The position numbers were made by a program, and so were the translations under genes. The notes under the pieces were generated by a model. That model made no database searches and was not told the origin of the DNA. It saw only the letters and a program-made list of their open reading frames with translations. DNA of 64,000 nt from Candidatus Atribacteria bacterium UBA6251 (GTDB lineage: Bacteria > Atribacterota > Phoenicimicrobiia > Phoenicimicrobiales > Phoenicimicrobiaceae): contig DJVR01000045.1 of NCBI GenBank assembly GCA_002441285.1, positions 7,430 to 71,429 of the forward strand. The letters are read 5' to 3'. Position 1 is the stretch's first letter. The number at the start of each line of letters is the position of its first letter. This document shows, piece by piece, positions 55,082-63,921 of this stretch.

Positions 55082-56122
55082 TTGGTAGAGATAAAAAGAC
55101 TAACTCAACTAGTCTCAGCTGCCGGTTGAGCAGCTAAATTAAATTCTCAAGATCTCGGTGAGATCTTAAAACCTATTAAAGTATTAAAGGATGAAAAACT
55201 GTTAACTGGTTTTGAAAGGTATGAAGATGCTGCTGCTTATCATTTGAATGATGCTCAAGTTTTGCTCTTTACAGTAGATGTAATCACTCCTATAATCGAT
55301 GATGCTTATACTTTTGGAAAGATTGCTGCAGCTAACGCCTTAAGCGATATTTTTGCTATGGGTGGAAATCCCTTAATGGCTTTAAATATTATTGCCTTTC
55401 CCGAGAACCGTTTAGAAGACTTAAAAGAAATTCTCCAGGGAGGAGCTGAAAAAATAGCTGAAGCAGGTGCTTTATTAGCTGGTGGCCATACCATCAAAGA
55501 TCGGGAACCGAAATACGGATTAGCAGTAATAGGTTTAGTCCATCCTCAAAAAATCATCTTTAATCATAATCCCCAACTTAATGATTATCTAATTTTAACC
55601 AAACCTTTAGGTACAGGAATAATATCTACTGCCCTTAAGGCGGAAATGGTAGAAAAATCAGATCTTGATCAAGCTATTTACTGGATGTGTAAATTAAATA
55701 AATTATCTCCAGAATTATTAAATTTACCTATTCATAGTATGACTGATATTACTGGTTTTGGTTTAATAGGTCATTTAAAAGAGATGTTAAACCAGGATGG
55801 AATGGAAGCAGAGTTATGGTTAGAAAATATTCCCTATTTAAAAAATCTAGATAAATACATTTCTGCCGGAATGATCCCAGGAGGAACCTTAAAAAATAAA
55901 GAAATCTTTTCCTGTTTAGTAGAAAAAAAATCTCCTATTCCTGAAGAAAAGGAAATAGCCCTTTATGATGCCCAAACTTCAGGAGGACTACTTTTATCTA
56001 TAAGCCCGGAAAAAGAAGAAAAAGCAAAAGAATTACTCCTGCAACAAGGTTTTACTGAAAGTAAAATTATAGGAAAAATTGGCTCAACTTCTTCTCCAGG
56101 AAAAAGGATTATTTTAAAATAG
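55082..56122 (+). CDS. selD: Selenide, water dikinase with in-frame UGA (selenocysteine)
   Basis: The frame from TTG at 55082 (AGAGGAG 7 nt upstream) reads VEIKRLTQLVSAAG, then TGA at 55127-55129, then AAKLNSQDLGEIL. SelD enzymes have Cys or Sec exactly here, in the G(C/U)AAK loop. Read through, the protein has 346 aa, the normal SelD length, with Sec16 as the active residue. Later motifs include FTVDVITPIIDDAYTFGKIA, NALSDIFAMGG and AGGHTIKD. It makes selenophosphate for SelA, so its own synthesis needs the pathway. The part from 55244 alone would lack the catalytic residue. Confidence 0.95.
55149..55167 (+). promoter_or_regulatory. SECIS-like hairpin of selD
   Basis: AAGATCTC and GAGATCTT form a perfect 8-bp stem with a GGT loop. 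The loop begins 28 nt after the UGA at 55127-55129, within the range of bacterial SECIS elements, and has Gs in the apex. Confidence 0.75.
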
Positions 56123-56174
56123 ACTGGTTTATTTTTAATCACTAATTTACTTTTTAATAAAATTCTGTTAAATT

Positions 56175-56864
56175 TTGGATATTGCAAAAATAAAGAAAGA
56201 TAATTATTTTTACTTTAGAAGGGAGGTGATTATTATTACCAGAAAGATTTTTTTAACTATTAGCACAATATTTTTTGTTTTTCTCATTACAAGTGGATGT
56301 TATTTATTCAACCTCCCACCAGTTATTGAATCAGAACCGGTTACCACTGCTAAGGTAGGCAGTCTGTATACTTATGAGGTAGAAGCAAGCGATCCGAATA
56401 ATGACACTTTAACTTATTTCCTACTGGATTCTCCCTCGGGAATGAGTATTAATTCTACTACTGGAGAAATTAGTTGGACTCCTACTTCTGAGGGAAGCTT
56501 TGAAGTAATCGTAGAGGTTTCCGACGGTAGAACCACAGATACTCAGACCTTTACTATCAATGTTACTGAACCACAATTAGCCTCCATAGAAGTTCTACCC
56601 AGTAGTATGACTATTTATGCTGGTCAGAGTAAAGCTATTAGTTCCATTACTGCCTCTTACGATGATGGTTCCTCGAAAGAGTTAGCCTTTAGTGACTGTA
56701 CTTATTCTTCTAATAACTCAAAAGTGACGGTTTCAAACGGTACCGTTTATGTTTCTTCAACTTGTTCAGCCACTACAGCTACAGTTACAGTAGCTTATAC
56801 TGAAAATGAAATAACTAAAAGTGATACTATAGCCATTATAGTTAAGACTACCGGTGGTGGTTGA
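56175..56864 (+). CDS. Ig-like repeat lipoprotein (start uncertain)
   Basis: A signal sequence (IFLTISTIFFVFLITSGC) ends in a lipobox-like ITSGC. Residues 45-115 form a cadherin-like He_PIG domain (GMSINSTTGEISWTPTSEGS) and residues 120-220 a Big_2-like domain (ASIEVLPSSMTIYAGQSKAI). A GGGAGG box at 56221-56226 fits a start at the ATT codons at 56232-56235 (non-standard) better than the TTG at 56175 or GTG at 56226. It is probably attached to a membrane and exposed outside the cytoplasm. It sits between the two selenoprotein genes without an obvious functional link. Confidence 0.65.
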   Translation: MDIAKIKKDNYFYFRREVIIITRKIFLTISTIFFVFLITSGCYLFNLPPVIESEPVTTAKVGSLYTYEVEASDPNNDTLTYFLLDSPSGMSINSTTGEISWTPTSEGSFEVIVEVSDGRTTDTQTFTINVTEPQLASIEVLPSSMTIYAGQSKAISSITASYDDGSSKELAFSDCTYSSNNSKVTVSNGTVYVSSTCSATTATVTVAYTENEITKSDTIAIIVKTTGGG

Positions 56865-56954
56865 GGAGGATAATAATTTAACCAGTAGTTTACTGGTAAG
56901 ATTAAAAAGGGGGAAATATTATTATTTTTATCTATAAAAAATAATATTCTCCTC

Positions 56955-56983
56955 TTTACATTTTTATACTTCTTTAATATAAT
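56955..56983 (+). promoter_or_regulatory. Promoter of the HesB-like selenoprotein gene
   Basis: TTTACA at 56955-56960 and TATAAT at 56978-56983 are separated by 17 bp. Transcription would start about 30 bp before the ATG at 57019, so the gene has its own promoter. Confidence 0.7.
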
Positions 56984-57018
56984 GTGGAGTTACAAACTCT
57001 ATTTGGAAGGAAATTAGA

Positions 57019-57324
57019 ATGAAAATAAAGCTAACTAATCGAGCTTCAGAAGAATTAAAAAAGATTCTAACTGAGAAAAATGAAAAAAATCAAAAAATAA
57101 GGATTAACTTAAAAGGTATAGGATGAGGCGGCCCTAGATTTAATCTTGCTCTGGATGAGCAGAAAGAAGATGATGAAAATATTGAAGTAGAAGGTATAAC
57201 CTTCCTGGTAAGCAAAAAGTTACTTTCCCAATTTCAGAATTTTACTATTGATTATTCAAATTTTTTTCTCCAGAGAGGTTTTTCCATTTACGCAAATGAT
57301 CACTATACCTCTGGTTGTGCTTAG
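57019..57324 (+). CDS. HesB/IscA-like selenoprotein with in-frame UGA
   Basis: ATG at 57019 follows GGAAGGA by 7 nt. The frame reads KIKLTNRASEELKKILTEKN, then INLKGIG, TGA at 57124-57126, then GGPRFNLALDEQKEDDEN, and ends with YTSGCA at 57324. HesB-like selenoproteins are a known prokaryotic selenoprotein family with Sec in this (G)U-GG-P-R position. The full length is 101 aa, as for HesB/IscA-like proteins. HesB-fold proteins bind iron or Fe-S; the selenoprotein branch has no defined reaction. The UGA makes the gene invisible to ordinary ORF calling. It lies downstream of selD and next to a convergent ABC operon. Confidence 0.92.
57146..57162 (+). promoter_or_regulatory. SECIS-like hairpin of the HesB-like gene
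   Basis: TGCTC (57147-57151) and GAGCA (57157-57161) pair with loop TGGAT, and a T-G pair can extend the stem. The loop begins 26 nt after the UGA, about the same distance as in selD, and also carries GG. Confidence 0.65.
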
Positions 57325-57361
57325 AGACTAACTTTTTACTCATTTTGATTAGTAAATAAAA

Positions 57362-57396
57362 AGGGTACATCCTTTTTAAAAAATAGGATGTACCCT
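57362..57396. terminator. Palindrome between convergent genes (terminator/REP-like)
   Basis: AGGGTACATCC (57362-57372) and GGATGTACCCT (57386-57396) are perfect 11-bp arms with an A/T-rich loop. It lies between the convergent hesB-like gene and bmpA and could end both transcripts. The GGATG/CATCC core is shared with the REP-like palindromes at 4066-4098 and 2756-2927. Confidence 0.7.
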
Positions 57397-57424
57397 AAAA
57401 TTGTCCTGATTCGCACTTTTTATT

Positions 57425-58594
57425 CTATTCCCATGGTCCAACAATACCCTGCGCTGCCCATTCCATAGTAGTTAATTCATAAACTGACATTCTGCTACCC
57501 TCTGGAACCCTCAATTTCCCTTCTCGATCGTAAACTGGTCCATTGAAAGGATCAAAGACCATAGAAGGATCAGACATCTGTTCTAAGCGTTTCATAACCA
57601 GATCATAGACATTAATCTCTCCTAAGACCGGATCATTTACCTTTTTGGCTTTTAAATCATCTTCAAAAAGTGGATTAATTAACATCCCTGGTTTTGCGCC
57701 AATCTCTACCGCTTTCTCTTTTAATAACCACCAATAATCCAGGTCAGCTAGATTGTGGGCCTTATAAACTCCCGCATATACTTTAGCCAAGAAATCGAGA
57801 TAAATGGCTTCCCAGTGGGCAATTTGTCCAGATACTACATAATCGGGGCTAAAATCATACATTGGAGAATAATGACCAAAAGAGGGATAACCTTTCTCTG
57901 CTGCTACCTGAACTACGGTTGGCGAGTCTTCTGTAAAAGCAAAGACATCACAACCCTCAGCAATCAAAGCTTCTGCTGCTTCTTTGGCAGCGGTTGGACT
58001 AAACCATTCATAAATCCAGCGCACATGTACTTCAGCTTCAGGATTTGTTTCTTTTACACCAATAGTAAAAGCATCCATATGTCTCTTTACTTCAGGGATG
58101 GGGAAAGCACCTACATATGCAGTTTTGTTAGTCTTGGTAAGAGCTCCGGCCATTAATCCATTAAGATAATAAATCTGATAGAAATCAGCCATATAAGTCA
58201 TTAGATTGGGAGTGCGTTTAAAGCCTGAACAGTGGGCTAATATTTTTTCCGGATGTCTCTGAGCAGCCATTACTGTACCATCCATAAACCCAAAACTGGT
58301 AGTAAAAACTACATCACATTTTTCTTCTTGAATTAATTTGTCAATATAAAGACCTTCATTCCCTTCGGGAACAGATTCTACATACACGGTCTCCAACCAG
58401 GGAAAAGTATCTTCACATATTCTTCTAGCCTCATCATGGGCATGACTCCATCCTAAATCACCAACTGGACCCACATAGATAAATCCTGCCTTCAGAGGGG
58501 TTCCCGGAACATATTCTGCTGCCATCGATGCTAAGGTAAAACTAAGGATAAACAATATACTTAAAACTACTGTAATTTTCTTTCCTGTTAACAT
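57425..58594 (-). CDS. BMP-family (BmpA/PnrA-like) ABC transporter substrate-binding protein
   Basis: The 389-aa protein has a signal peptide (VVLSILFILSFTLASMAA) and the Bmp fold: LKAGFIYVGPVGDLGWSHAH, VFTTSFGFMDGT, GCDVFAFTEDSPTVVQVAAE and VVSGQIAHWEAIYLDFLAKV. Members bind purine nucleosides or related compounds. It is the last gene of the importer operon, 233 bp from the second permease, so it may also have its own promoter to raise its level. The start ATG has AGGAGAG upstream. Confidence 0.9.
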   Translation of the reverse strand: MLTGKKITVVLSILFILSFTLASMAAEYVPGTPLKAGFIYVGPVGDLGWSHAHDEARRICEDTFPWLETVYVESVPEGNEGLYIDKLIQEEKCDVVFTTSFGFMDGTVMAAQRHPEKILAHCSGFKRTPNLMTYMADFYQIYYLNGLMAGALTKTNKTAYVGAFPIPEVKRHMDAFTIGVKETNPEAEVHVRWIYEWFSPTAAKEAAEALIAEGCDVFAFTEDSPTVVQVAAEKGYPSFGHYSPMYDFSPDYVVSGQIAHWEAIYLDFLAKVYAGVYKAHNLADLDYWWLLKEKAVEIGAKPGMLINPLFEDDLKAKKVNDPVLGEINVYDLVMKRLEQMSDPSMVFDPFNGPVYDREGKLRVPEGSRMSVYELTTMEWAAQGIVGPWE

Positions 58595-58827
58595 CTCTCT
58601 CCTCCTTTATTATTTTCTGATAATTTTCTAAAACATTCTATGCTTACCGTAAAAATTCTTATATCTATAAAGCCTTTTATATCCTTCAAGGATATTAAAG
58701 TATTTAGCTAATTCACCTCCCTCCTGATTTATTCTTATCCATAGTAACACAATAGGTAAATATGATTTCTTTTCTTTTATTTTACACTATTTAAATAAAT
58801 AGATAAAAAATATTTTTATTAGTTAAT

Positions 58828-59757
58828 CTAATCTTCACCCCGCATATAAGGTAAACTCAAGGCAGCTGGAGCACCTACCCTCTTTTGTAAATTCCCACGA
58901 GATACAAAGATTAATACTATAATGGCCATAGCATAAGGCATTGCTTTAAGTAATTCAGGTGAGATATAGCTTTGTAAACGAAAAGATAGATGATAAAGGG
59001 CGGCGAATAAAAAAGCTCCTAACATTCCATTTATTGGATTCCAGAAAGAAAAAATAGTCAAAGCAATTACTATCCATCCCATACCTGCAGTCATTCCTTC
59101 GGTCCAGGCTGGACGATAAGCTACAGAAAGATATCCTCCCGCTGTACCAGCAAGAATTCCCCCTATAAATACACAAACATATCTCACTCGTGCAACATTT
59201 ATTCCTTGAGAATCAGCAGTAGCAGGGCTTTCTCCCACTGCTCTTATAGTAATACCAATTCTGGTTCGGAAGAGGATATACCATAATATGGGAACTAAAA
59301 TAAGAGTAAAATATACAATGAGATTCTGTCCTTGAAAAAAGATTGGCCCTAATACAGGCAGACTATTTAAGGGAGTAATGATCATCTTAGGAATAGTAGA
59401 AGGTAATGGTTTCCCTTCCCAACCTTTTCCCAGAACTCCGGATAATCCAAGACCAAGCATAGTTAGAGACAATCCAGAAACGGTCTGATTTGCTTTTAGA
59501 GTAATACTAGTAAAAGCATGAATTAAGGAAAAGATACCTCCAATAATTCCGGCTACTAGAATTCCAAACCAGGGATTTTTAGTCATATAAGTAGTGGTAA
59601 AAGCAGAGTAAGCTCCCATAATCATCATTCCTTCTACCCCTAGATTTAATACCCCAGAACGTTCACTATAAATCTCTCCCAATGTACCTAAAAGAAGAGG
59701 AGTTCCATAAGCAAGAGAACGGCTAAAAGTAGAAATGATCCAGTTTTCCCAACCCAT
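58828..59757 (-). CDS. ABC transporter permease (YufQ/NupQ-like)
   Basis: The 309-aa multi-span membrane protein has LGEIYSERSGVLNLGVEGMM, the conserved motif of BPD_transp_2 nucleoside permeases. ANQTVSGLSLTMLGLGLSGV and RAVGESPATADSQGINVARV follow. It forms the channel with the other permease, which is encoded 2 bp upstream. About 8 hydrophobic segments are visible. Confidence 0.9.
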   Translation of the reverse strand: MGWENWIISTFSRSLAYGTPLLLGTLGEIYSERSGVLNLGVEGMMIMGAYSAFTTTYMTKNPWFGILVAGIIGGIFSLIHAFTSITLKANQTVSGLSLTMLGLGLSGVLGKGWEGKPLPSTIPKMIITPLNSLPVLGPIFFQGQNLIVYFTLILVPILWYILFRTRIGITIRAVGESPATADSQGINVARVRYVCVFIGGILAGTAGGYLSVAYRPAWTEGMTAGMGWIVIALTIFSFWNPINGMLGAFLFAALYHLSFRLQSYISPELLKAMPYAMAIIVLIFVSRGNLQKRVGAPAALSLPYMRGED

Positions 59758-59759
59758 AA

Positions 59760-60845
59760 TTACCTCCTACCTATAAAGGATATCCGATAGCGAAGAAAGA
59801 ATTCGCTACCGATTAAAAAAAACAGAATCGCACCATTAAATACATTAATCATCTGGGAAGGAAAACCCAGAGATACTTTAATTACATCTCCTCCGGTAAT
59901 AAGTAAAGCAAAAAAGAGTGAAGTAAAAATAACTGCTAAAGGATTACGACGAGCCAACCAGGCTACAATTACTGCCGTATAACCATAACCCATAGAAATG
60001 TGAGTAGGACCTAACAAGCGCTGATGAATCCCTGCTATTTCACCTACCCCGGCTAATCCAGCCAGACCTCCAGAAATAAGCATAACCAGTAGAGTAACTT
60101 TAAGGGGGTTAATTCCAGCATATCTTGCTGCCTCAGGGTTTTCTCCCATAACCCTTACTTCTAACCCACTTTTAGTATGGACAATTAGTATATAGATTAG
60201 AACACTAATCACTAAACCTATGATTAAAGTAGGCCAGTGAATCCTAGTTCCAGTAATAGTTGGTAACATAGCAGAGGGAGGAAAAGGATCAGAATAAGCA
60301 AAACCACGCGCAGAAGGTCCTTTCCAGGGTCCATGAATTAACCACTCCACCAAATAAATAGCCATATAATTCATCATCAAAGTAGCAATTACTTCATTTA
60401 TTCCCAAGATCACCTTTAAAAAAGCTGGAACAATACCCCACAAAGCTCCTCCTATAAATCCTCCCAAAAACATAGCTGGTAAAAGTAAGAATGGTGGTAG
60501 TTTACTAAATAATGCAATACCAGTAGCTGCCACTGCTCCTATAAGTAACTGCCCCTCAGCTCCAATATTCCAGAAGAGTGCTCGAAAAGCAAGGGTTAGT
60601 CCGACCCCACAGAGTAACAAAGGAATTGCTCTTCTTACTATCTCAGCCAATCCAAAACGACTTCCTAAAGAACCACTAAAAATAAGTCGATAAGCTTTAA
60701 AGGCAGATACTCCATAGAACTGAAAAAATATGCCCACTATTATCAGAGCAGCCAGAATTGCCAGTATAGAGGTCAAGAGAACTCTGCTATTAGAGACAGA
60801 AGATCTTTCTTCAATTTTAAATCTCCATTTTTTTGCACTAATCAC
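59760..60845 (-). CDS. ABC transporter permease (YufP/NupP-like)
   Basis: The 361-aa membrane protein has one N-terminal span and about 8 further segments. It has FRALFWNIGAEGQLLIGAVA, GINEVIATLMMNYMAIYLVE and RVMGENPEAARYAGINPLKV, matching the BPD_transp_2 family of purine nucleoside importers. The start overlaps the ATPase gene stop by 4 bp, so translation is coupled. Confidence 0.9.
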   Translation of the reverse strand: MISAKKWRFKIEERSSVSNSRVLLTSILAILAALIIVGIFFQFYGVSAFKAYRLIFSGSLGSRFGLAEIVRRAIPLLLCGVGLTLAFRALFWNIGAEGQLLIGAVAATGIALFSKLPPFLLLPAMFLGGFIGGALWGIVPAFLKVILGINEVIATLMMNYMAIYLVEWLIHGPWKGPSARGFAYSDPFPPSAMLPTITGTRIHWPTLIIGLVISVLIYILIVHTKSGLEVRVMGENPEAARYAGINPLKVTLLVMLISGGLAGLAGVGEIAGIHQRLLGPTHISMGYGYTAVIVAWLARRNPLAVIFTSLFFALLITGGDVIKVSLGFPSQMINVFNGAILFFLIGSEFFLRYRISFIGRR

Positions 60846-62377
60846 ATTTTCTCTCCTCGATATTTTGTACCTGCCATCATTAGTCCTATTCTTTCCAGGT
60901 CAATATTTTCACCTTCTAAAATTCCCATCGTCTTACCGCCAAACATTACCATAATTCGATCAGCTAAACTAATTATTTCCTCTAAATCTTCTGAAATAAG
61001 TAAAATTCCTGCTCCTTTTTCTCTTTGCGATAGAAGTGTTTGTCTCACCTGTTCAGTAGCTCCAATATCTAAACCGTAAGTAGGATGCATAGCAATAATC
61101 ATTCTGGGGTCACACGAAAGTTCTCGGGCTAAGATTATTTTCTGGATGTTTCCTCCGGAAAGGATTCGAACCGGTATTTGATAATGAGGAGTGAGGATTT
61201 GATATTCGGAAATCATAGCCTGAGCGTTTTCCTTAATAGCTTTATAGTTTAAAAATTCGCCCCGAGAAAAAGGAGAGTAAAAATACTTATTAAGAATTAA
61301 ATTTTCACTAACACTAAGGGTTGGTACTATACCAACTCTAATTCTTTCCGCAGGGATATGAGCCACTTTCAATTTATTTATTTCCCTGGTAGAACAATGC
61401 GTAATATCCTGACCATCTAAATATATCTCTCCTTTTATCAATTTTCTAAGACCTGTCAGTACTTCCGCCAGTTCATTTTGCCCATTTCCAGATACTCCAG
61501 CTATACCTAAAATCTCGCCCCCATAAAGCTCAAAAGATAACCCACAAACCGCTGGTAATCCTCTATCGTTTAAGACGTGCAAATCTTTTACTTCTAAAAT
61601 CTTTTCTTTCTTTTTTACAGGATTCTTTTTTAAGCAAAAGATAACTTCTCGACCAACCATTAATCTGGCTAAAGTTTCCTTATCAGTTTCTTGAGTAGGA
61701 ATAGTGGCAATTACCTTCCCTTTTCTTAATACCGTTACCCGATCACTGACCTTCATCACTTCATCCAATTTATGAGTAATAAAGATAATGGTTAGACCAT
61801 TTTTTACCAGGAATCGCAAAGTAGTAAAAAGTTTTTCTACTTCTTGGGGAGTAAGTACGCTGGTAGGTTCATCCATAATCAAAATTTCTACCTCTCGATA
61901 TAAAGCCTTTAAAATTTCTACCTGTTGTTGTTTTCCCCCTGCTAATTGCCATATTTTAGTCCGGGGATCAAGCGAGAGTCCATATTGATTAGCAATTAAA
62001 GAGATTCTTTTTCTCACTTTACGAAAATTAGTAAATGGTCCAGTACCTTCGTCTAACCCAAGAATGATATTTTCCTCTACGGATAAGGTGGGAACCAATT
62101 TAAAGTGCTGATGGACCATTCCAATGTGGTGTTGAAGAGCTATTCGAGGAGAGGAAATATTAATCTTTTGATTATTTACCAAGATTTCCCCTTGGTCAGG
62201 CTGATAAAGACCATAAAGAATGCGCATTAAAGTAGTCTTTCCTGCACCATTTTCCCCTAGTAAACAATGAATTTCACCTCGTCGGATTTTTAAGTCTATT
62301 CCGTTATTAGCTATTACACCAGGGAATCTCTTAACTATCCTACGTAATTCAATAGCATAATCTTCAGCCTTATTCAA
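60842..62377 (-). CDS. ABC transporter ATPase with two nucleotide-binding domains (YufO/NupO-like)
   Basis: The 511-aa protein holds two NBDs. The first has GENGAGKTTLMRILYG, LAGGKQQQVEILKAL and ILIMDEPTSVLTP. The second has a changed Walker A (GVSGNGQNEL), RILSGGNIQKIILAREL and HPTYGLDIGA in place of a standard Walker B. This asymmetric pair is usual for simple-sugar/nucleoside importers. It is the first gene of the operon ATPase-permease-permease-BmpA. The context with a molybdenum hydroxylase suggests purine import. Confidence 0.92.
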   Translation of the reverse strand: MNKAEDYAIELRRIVKRFPGVIANNGIDLKIRRGEIHCLLGENGAGKTTLMRILYGLYQPDQGEILVNNQKINISSPRIALQHHIGMVHQHFKLVPTLSVEENIILGLDEGTGPFTNFRKVRKRISLIANQYGLSLDPRTKIWQLAGGKQQQVEILKALYREVEILIMDEPTSVLTPQEVEKLFTTLRFLVKNGLTIIFITHKLDEVMKVSDRVTVLRKGKVIATIPTQETDKETLARLMVGREVIFCLKKNPVKKKEKILEVKDLHVLNDRGLPAVCGLSFELYGGEILGIAGVSGNGQNELAEVLTGLRKLIKGEIYLDGQDITHCSTREINKLKVAHIPAERIRVGIVPTLSVSENLILNKYFYSPFSRGEFLNYKAIKENAQAMISEYQILTPHYQIPVRILSGGNIQKIILARELSCDPRMIIAMHPTYGLDIGATEQVRQTLLSQREKGAGILLISEDLEEIISLADRIMVMFGGKTMGILEGENIDLERIGLMMAGTKYRGEKM

Positions 62378-62588
62378 GGTTACTCCTTTATATAGAGTAA
62401 AGATATATATTTTTTAGCTTATGTTTTGTTTCTAGTAATACCTTTATTTTCATAAATTTTACTATTAAAAATATATAAAAAACAAAATAAGATTGTGGAT
62501 TTTACCTGAAAGGTTTTCTTTAGATAGTTTTAAATATATCAAAACTTTGAATAAAATTCAACCGATAAAAACTCTTTTCACTTAAAAA

Positions 62589-63554
62589 TCAAGGGTAATT
62601 TGCTATAATTGATTTTAATTCAGGCATCACTTTTAAGGCTTCTTCTTCTCCCAGCTGAACTAATTTTTCTTTTTCTTCCCTTTTCATACTATAAGAAAGA
62701 TGAGTAGTATAGTCAGGTTTAATTACTATATCAGCACTACTTGAAGAATAATCTCCTAATTCTTCCAACATTAGAAAAATACTTCGTAAAGTAATAGATA
62801 AAACATTATTCAACTTTTGAGATTTACTATCCTTAACCCCCCTTAAATTAACCCCTATGACTATATCTGCACCCATCTCTCTTACTAGATCTACCGGAAC
62901 AGGATCCAGTAATCCTCCATCTACCAAGATTTTTCCTTCCCATTCAAAAGGTCTGAAGTTACCTGGTATAGATAGAGAAGCAATTATAGCAGTAGAAATT
63001 CTACCTTGTTCAAATATTACCTTTTCACCCTTAACTAAATCTGTAGCTAATGTTTTAAAGGGAATCTTAAGATCGTGTTCAAAAGTTGCCCAATTAGTTA
63101 ACCGATCAATTTCATTACGAATTTCTTTTCCATCCATTAATCCCAGCAGCCATCCTGGTTCTATCTTATCCTTCCCCAGTTCCCAGAAAAAGAGCAAAAA
63201 TATACTTTCTCCGATATCCCTTAGTTCTATATCTTTAATCTGATAATTATAAAATCTAGTAAAATCAAAATCTAAAAGAAATTTTTCAACTTTATTTGTA
63301 TCCTTCCATAAGGCGTATAACCCACCTACAATAGCACCAGCACTGGTACCAGCAATACAATCTATTTCTATACCTTCTTTCTCTAATGCCTTTAATACAC
63401 CTATATGTACAAAAAGTCTCTCTCCGCCTTCTCCCAGAGCGATACCAATTTTAGGTTTTGCTGAAGAATTGGAAAAAAAGTTAACTAGAAAAATTCCAAT
63501 TATAATCAACCAAACCGTTATTTTTAAATTTTTATTTATATTATACTTTTTCAT
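62589..63554 (-). CDS. Patatin-like phospholipase with N-terminal membrane anchor
   Basis: The 321-aa protein has a hydrophobic N-terminus (VWLIIIGIFLVNFF) and GIALGEGGERLFVHIGVLKA. GTSAG at residues 69-73 holds the nucleophile Ser71, and ILVDGGLLDPVPVDLVREMG contains the catalytic Asp of the Ser-Asp dyad. The anion loop GEGGERL departs from the usual GGGxRG. It probably hydrolyses acyl lipids on the outside of the membrane or in the periplasm. It is a single gene. Confidence 0.88.
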   Translation of the reverse strand: MKKYNINKNLKITVWLIIIGIFLVNFFSNSSAKPKIGIALGEGGERLFVHIGVLKALEKEGIEIDCIAGTSAGAIVGGLYALWKDTNKVEKFLLDFDFTRFYNYQIKDIELRDIGESIFLLFFWELGKDKIEPGWLLGLMDGKEIRNEIDRLTNWATFEHDLKIPFKTLATDLVKGEKVIFEQGRISTAIIASLSIPGNFRPFEWEGKILVDGGLLDPVPVDLVREMGADIVIGVNLRGVKDSKSQKLNNVLSITLRSIFLMLEELGDYSSSSADIVIKPDYTTHLSYSMKREEKEKLVQLGEEEALKVMPELKSIIANYP

Positions 63555-63795
63555 CTGTTTACACCTGATAATTTATTCCCTCTCTTGATCAACTATTTCT
63601 ATCCAATTTCCAATTAATTAGGCCATCTCAAAGTTAGTTCAGGGGTAAAAACATTATCTTTAATTTATGGGCAGATATTTTTTTAAAAAGTAAAACTTAG
63701 AGAATTTACTTTACTAAATTTACAACCTAAAAATTGTTATATGTTAATCTACTTCTCCAAATAATTAAATAATCCTCTTTTTTACTCAAATAATA

Positions 63796-63838
63796 AAAAT
63801 AAAAAAGGCCCGTTTCGCTTACCACAAAACGGGCCATC
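63796..63838 (-). terminator. Rho-independent terminator for minus-strand transcription
   Basis: GGCCCGTTT (63807-63815) and AAACGGGCC (63827-63835) pair with an 11-nt loop. On the minus strand the hairpin is followed by a run of T, so it ends transcripts entering from the right edge of the window. Confidence 0.85.
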
Positions 63839-63855
63839 ATAAAGGAGGTATAATT

Positions 63856-63921
63856 ATGAAAAAGATTGTTTTGTTGTTTGTTGCTTCAAGGCTGTATGGC
63901 TTGCAAACAATATTTATTTAA
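63856..63921 (+). CDS. Short ORF with strong ribosome site, probably a truncated gene
   Basis: AAAGGAGG lies 8 nt before ATG at 63856. The frame reads KKIVLLFVASRLYGLQTIFI and stops at 63921 (21 aa). The start looks like a signal peptide (KKIVLLFVA), but the rest is missing. It may be the stub of a deleted exported protein or a leader peptide. The 63922-64000 end of the window is A/T-rich without a gene. Confidence 0.4.
   Translation: MKKIVLLFVASRLYGLQTIFI

Noticed and set aside
55244..56122. Shorter SelD starting at the first ATG
   Set aside because: It would lack the catalytic loop, and no ribosome site precedes it.
62378..62588. Purine riboswitch upstream of the importer operon
   Set aside because: I see no three-way junction with the conserved loop sequences; the region is only A/T-rich.
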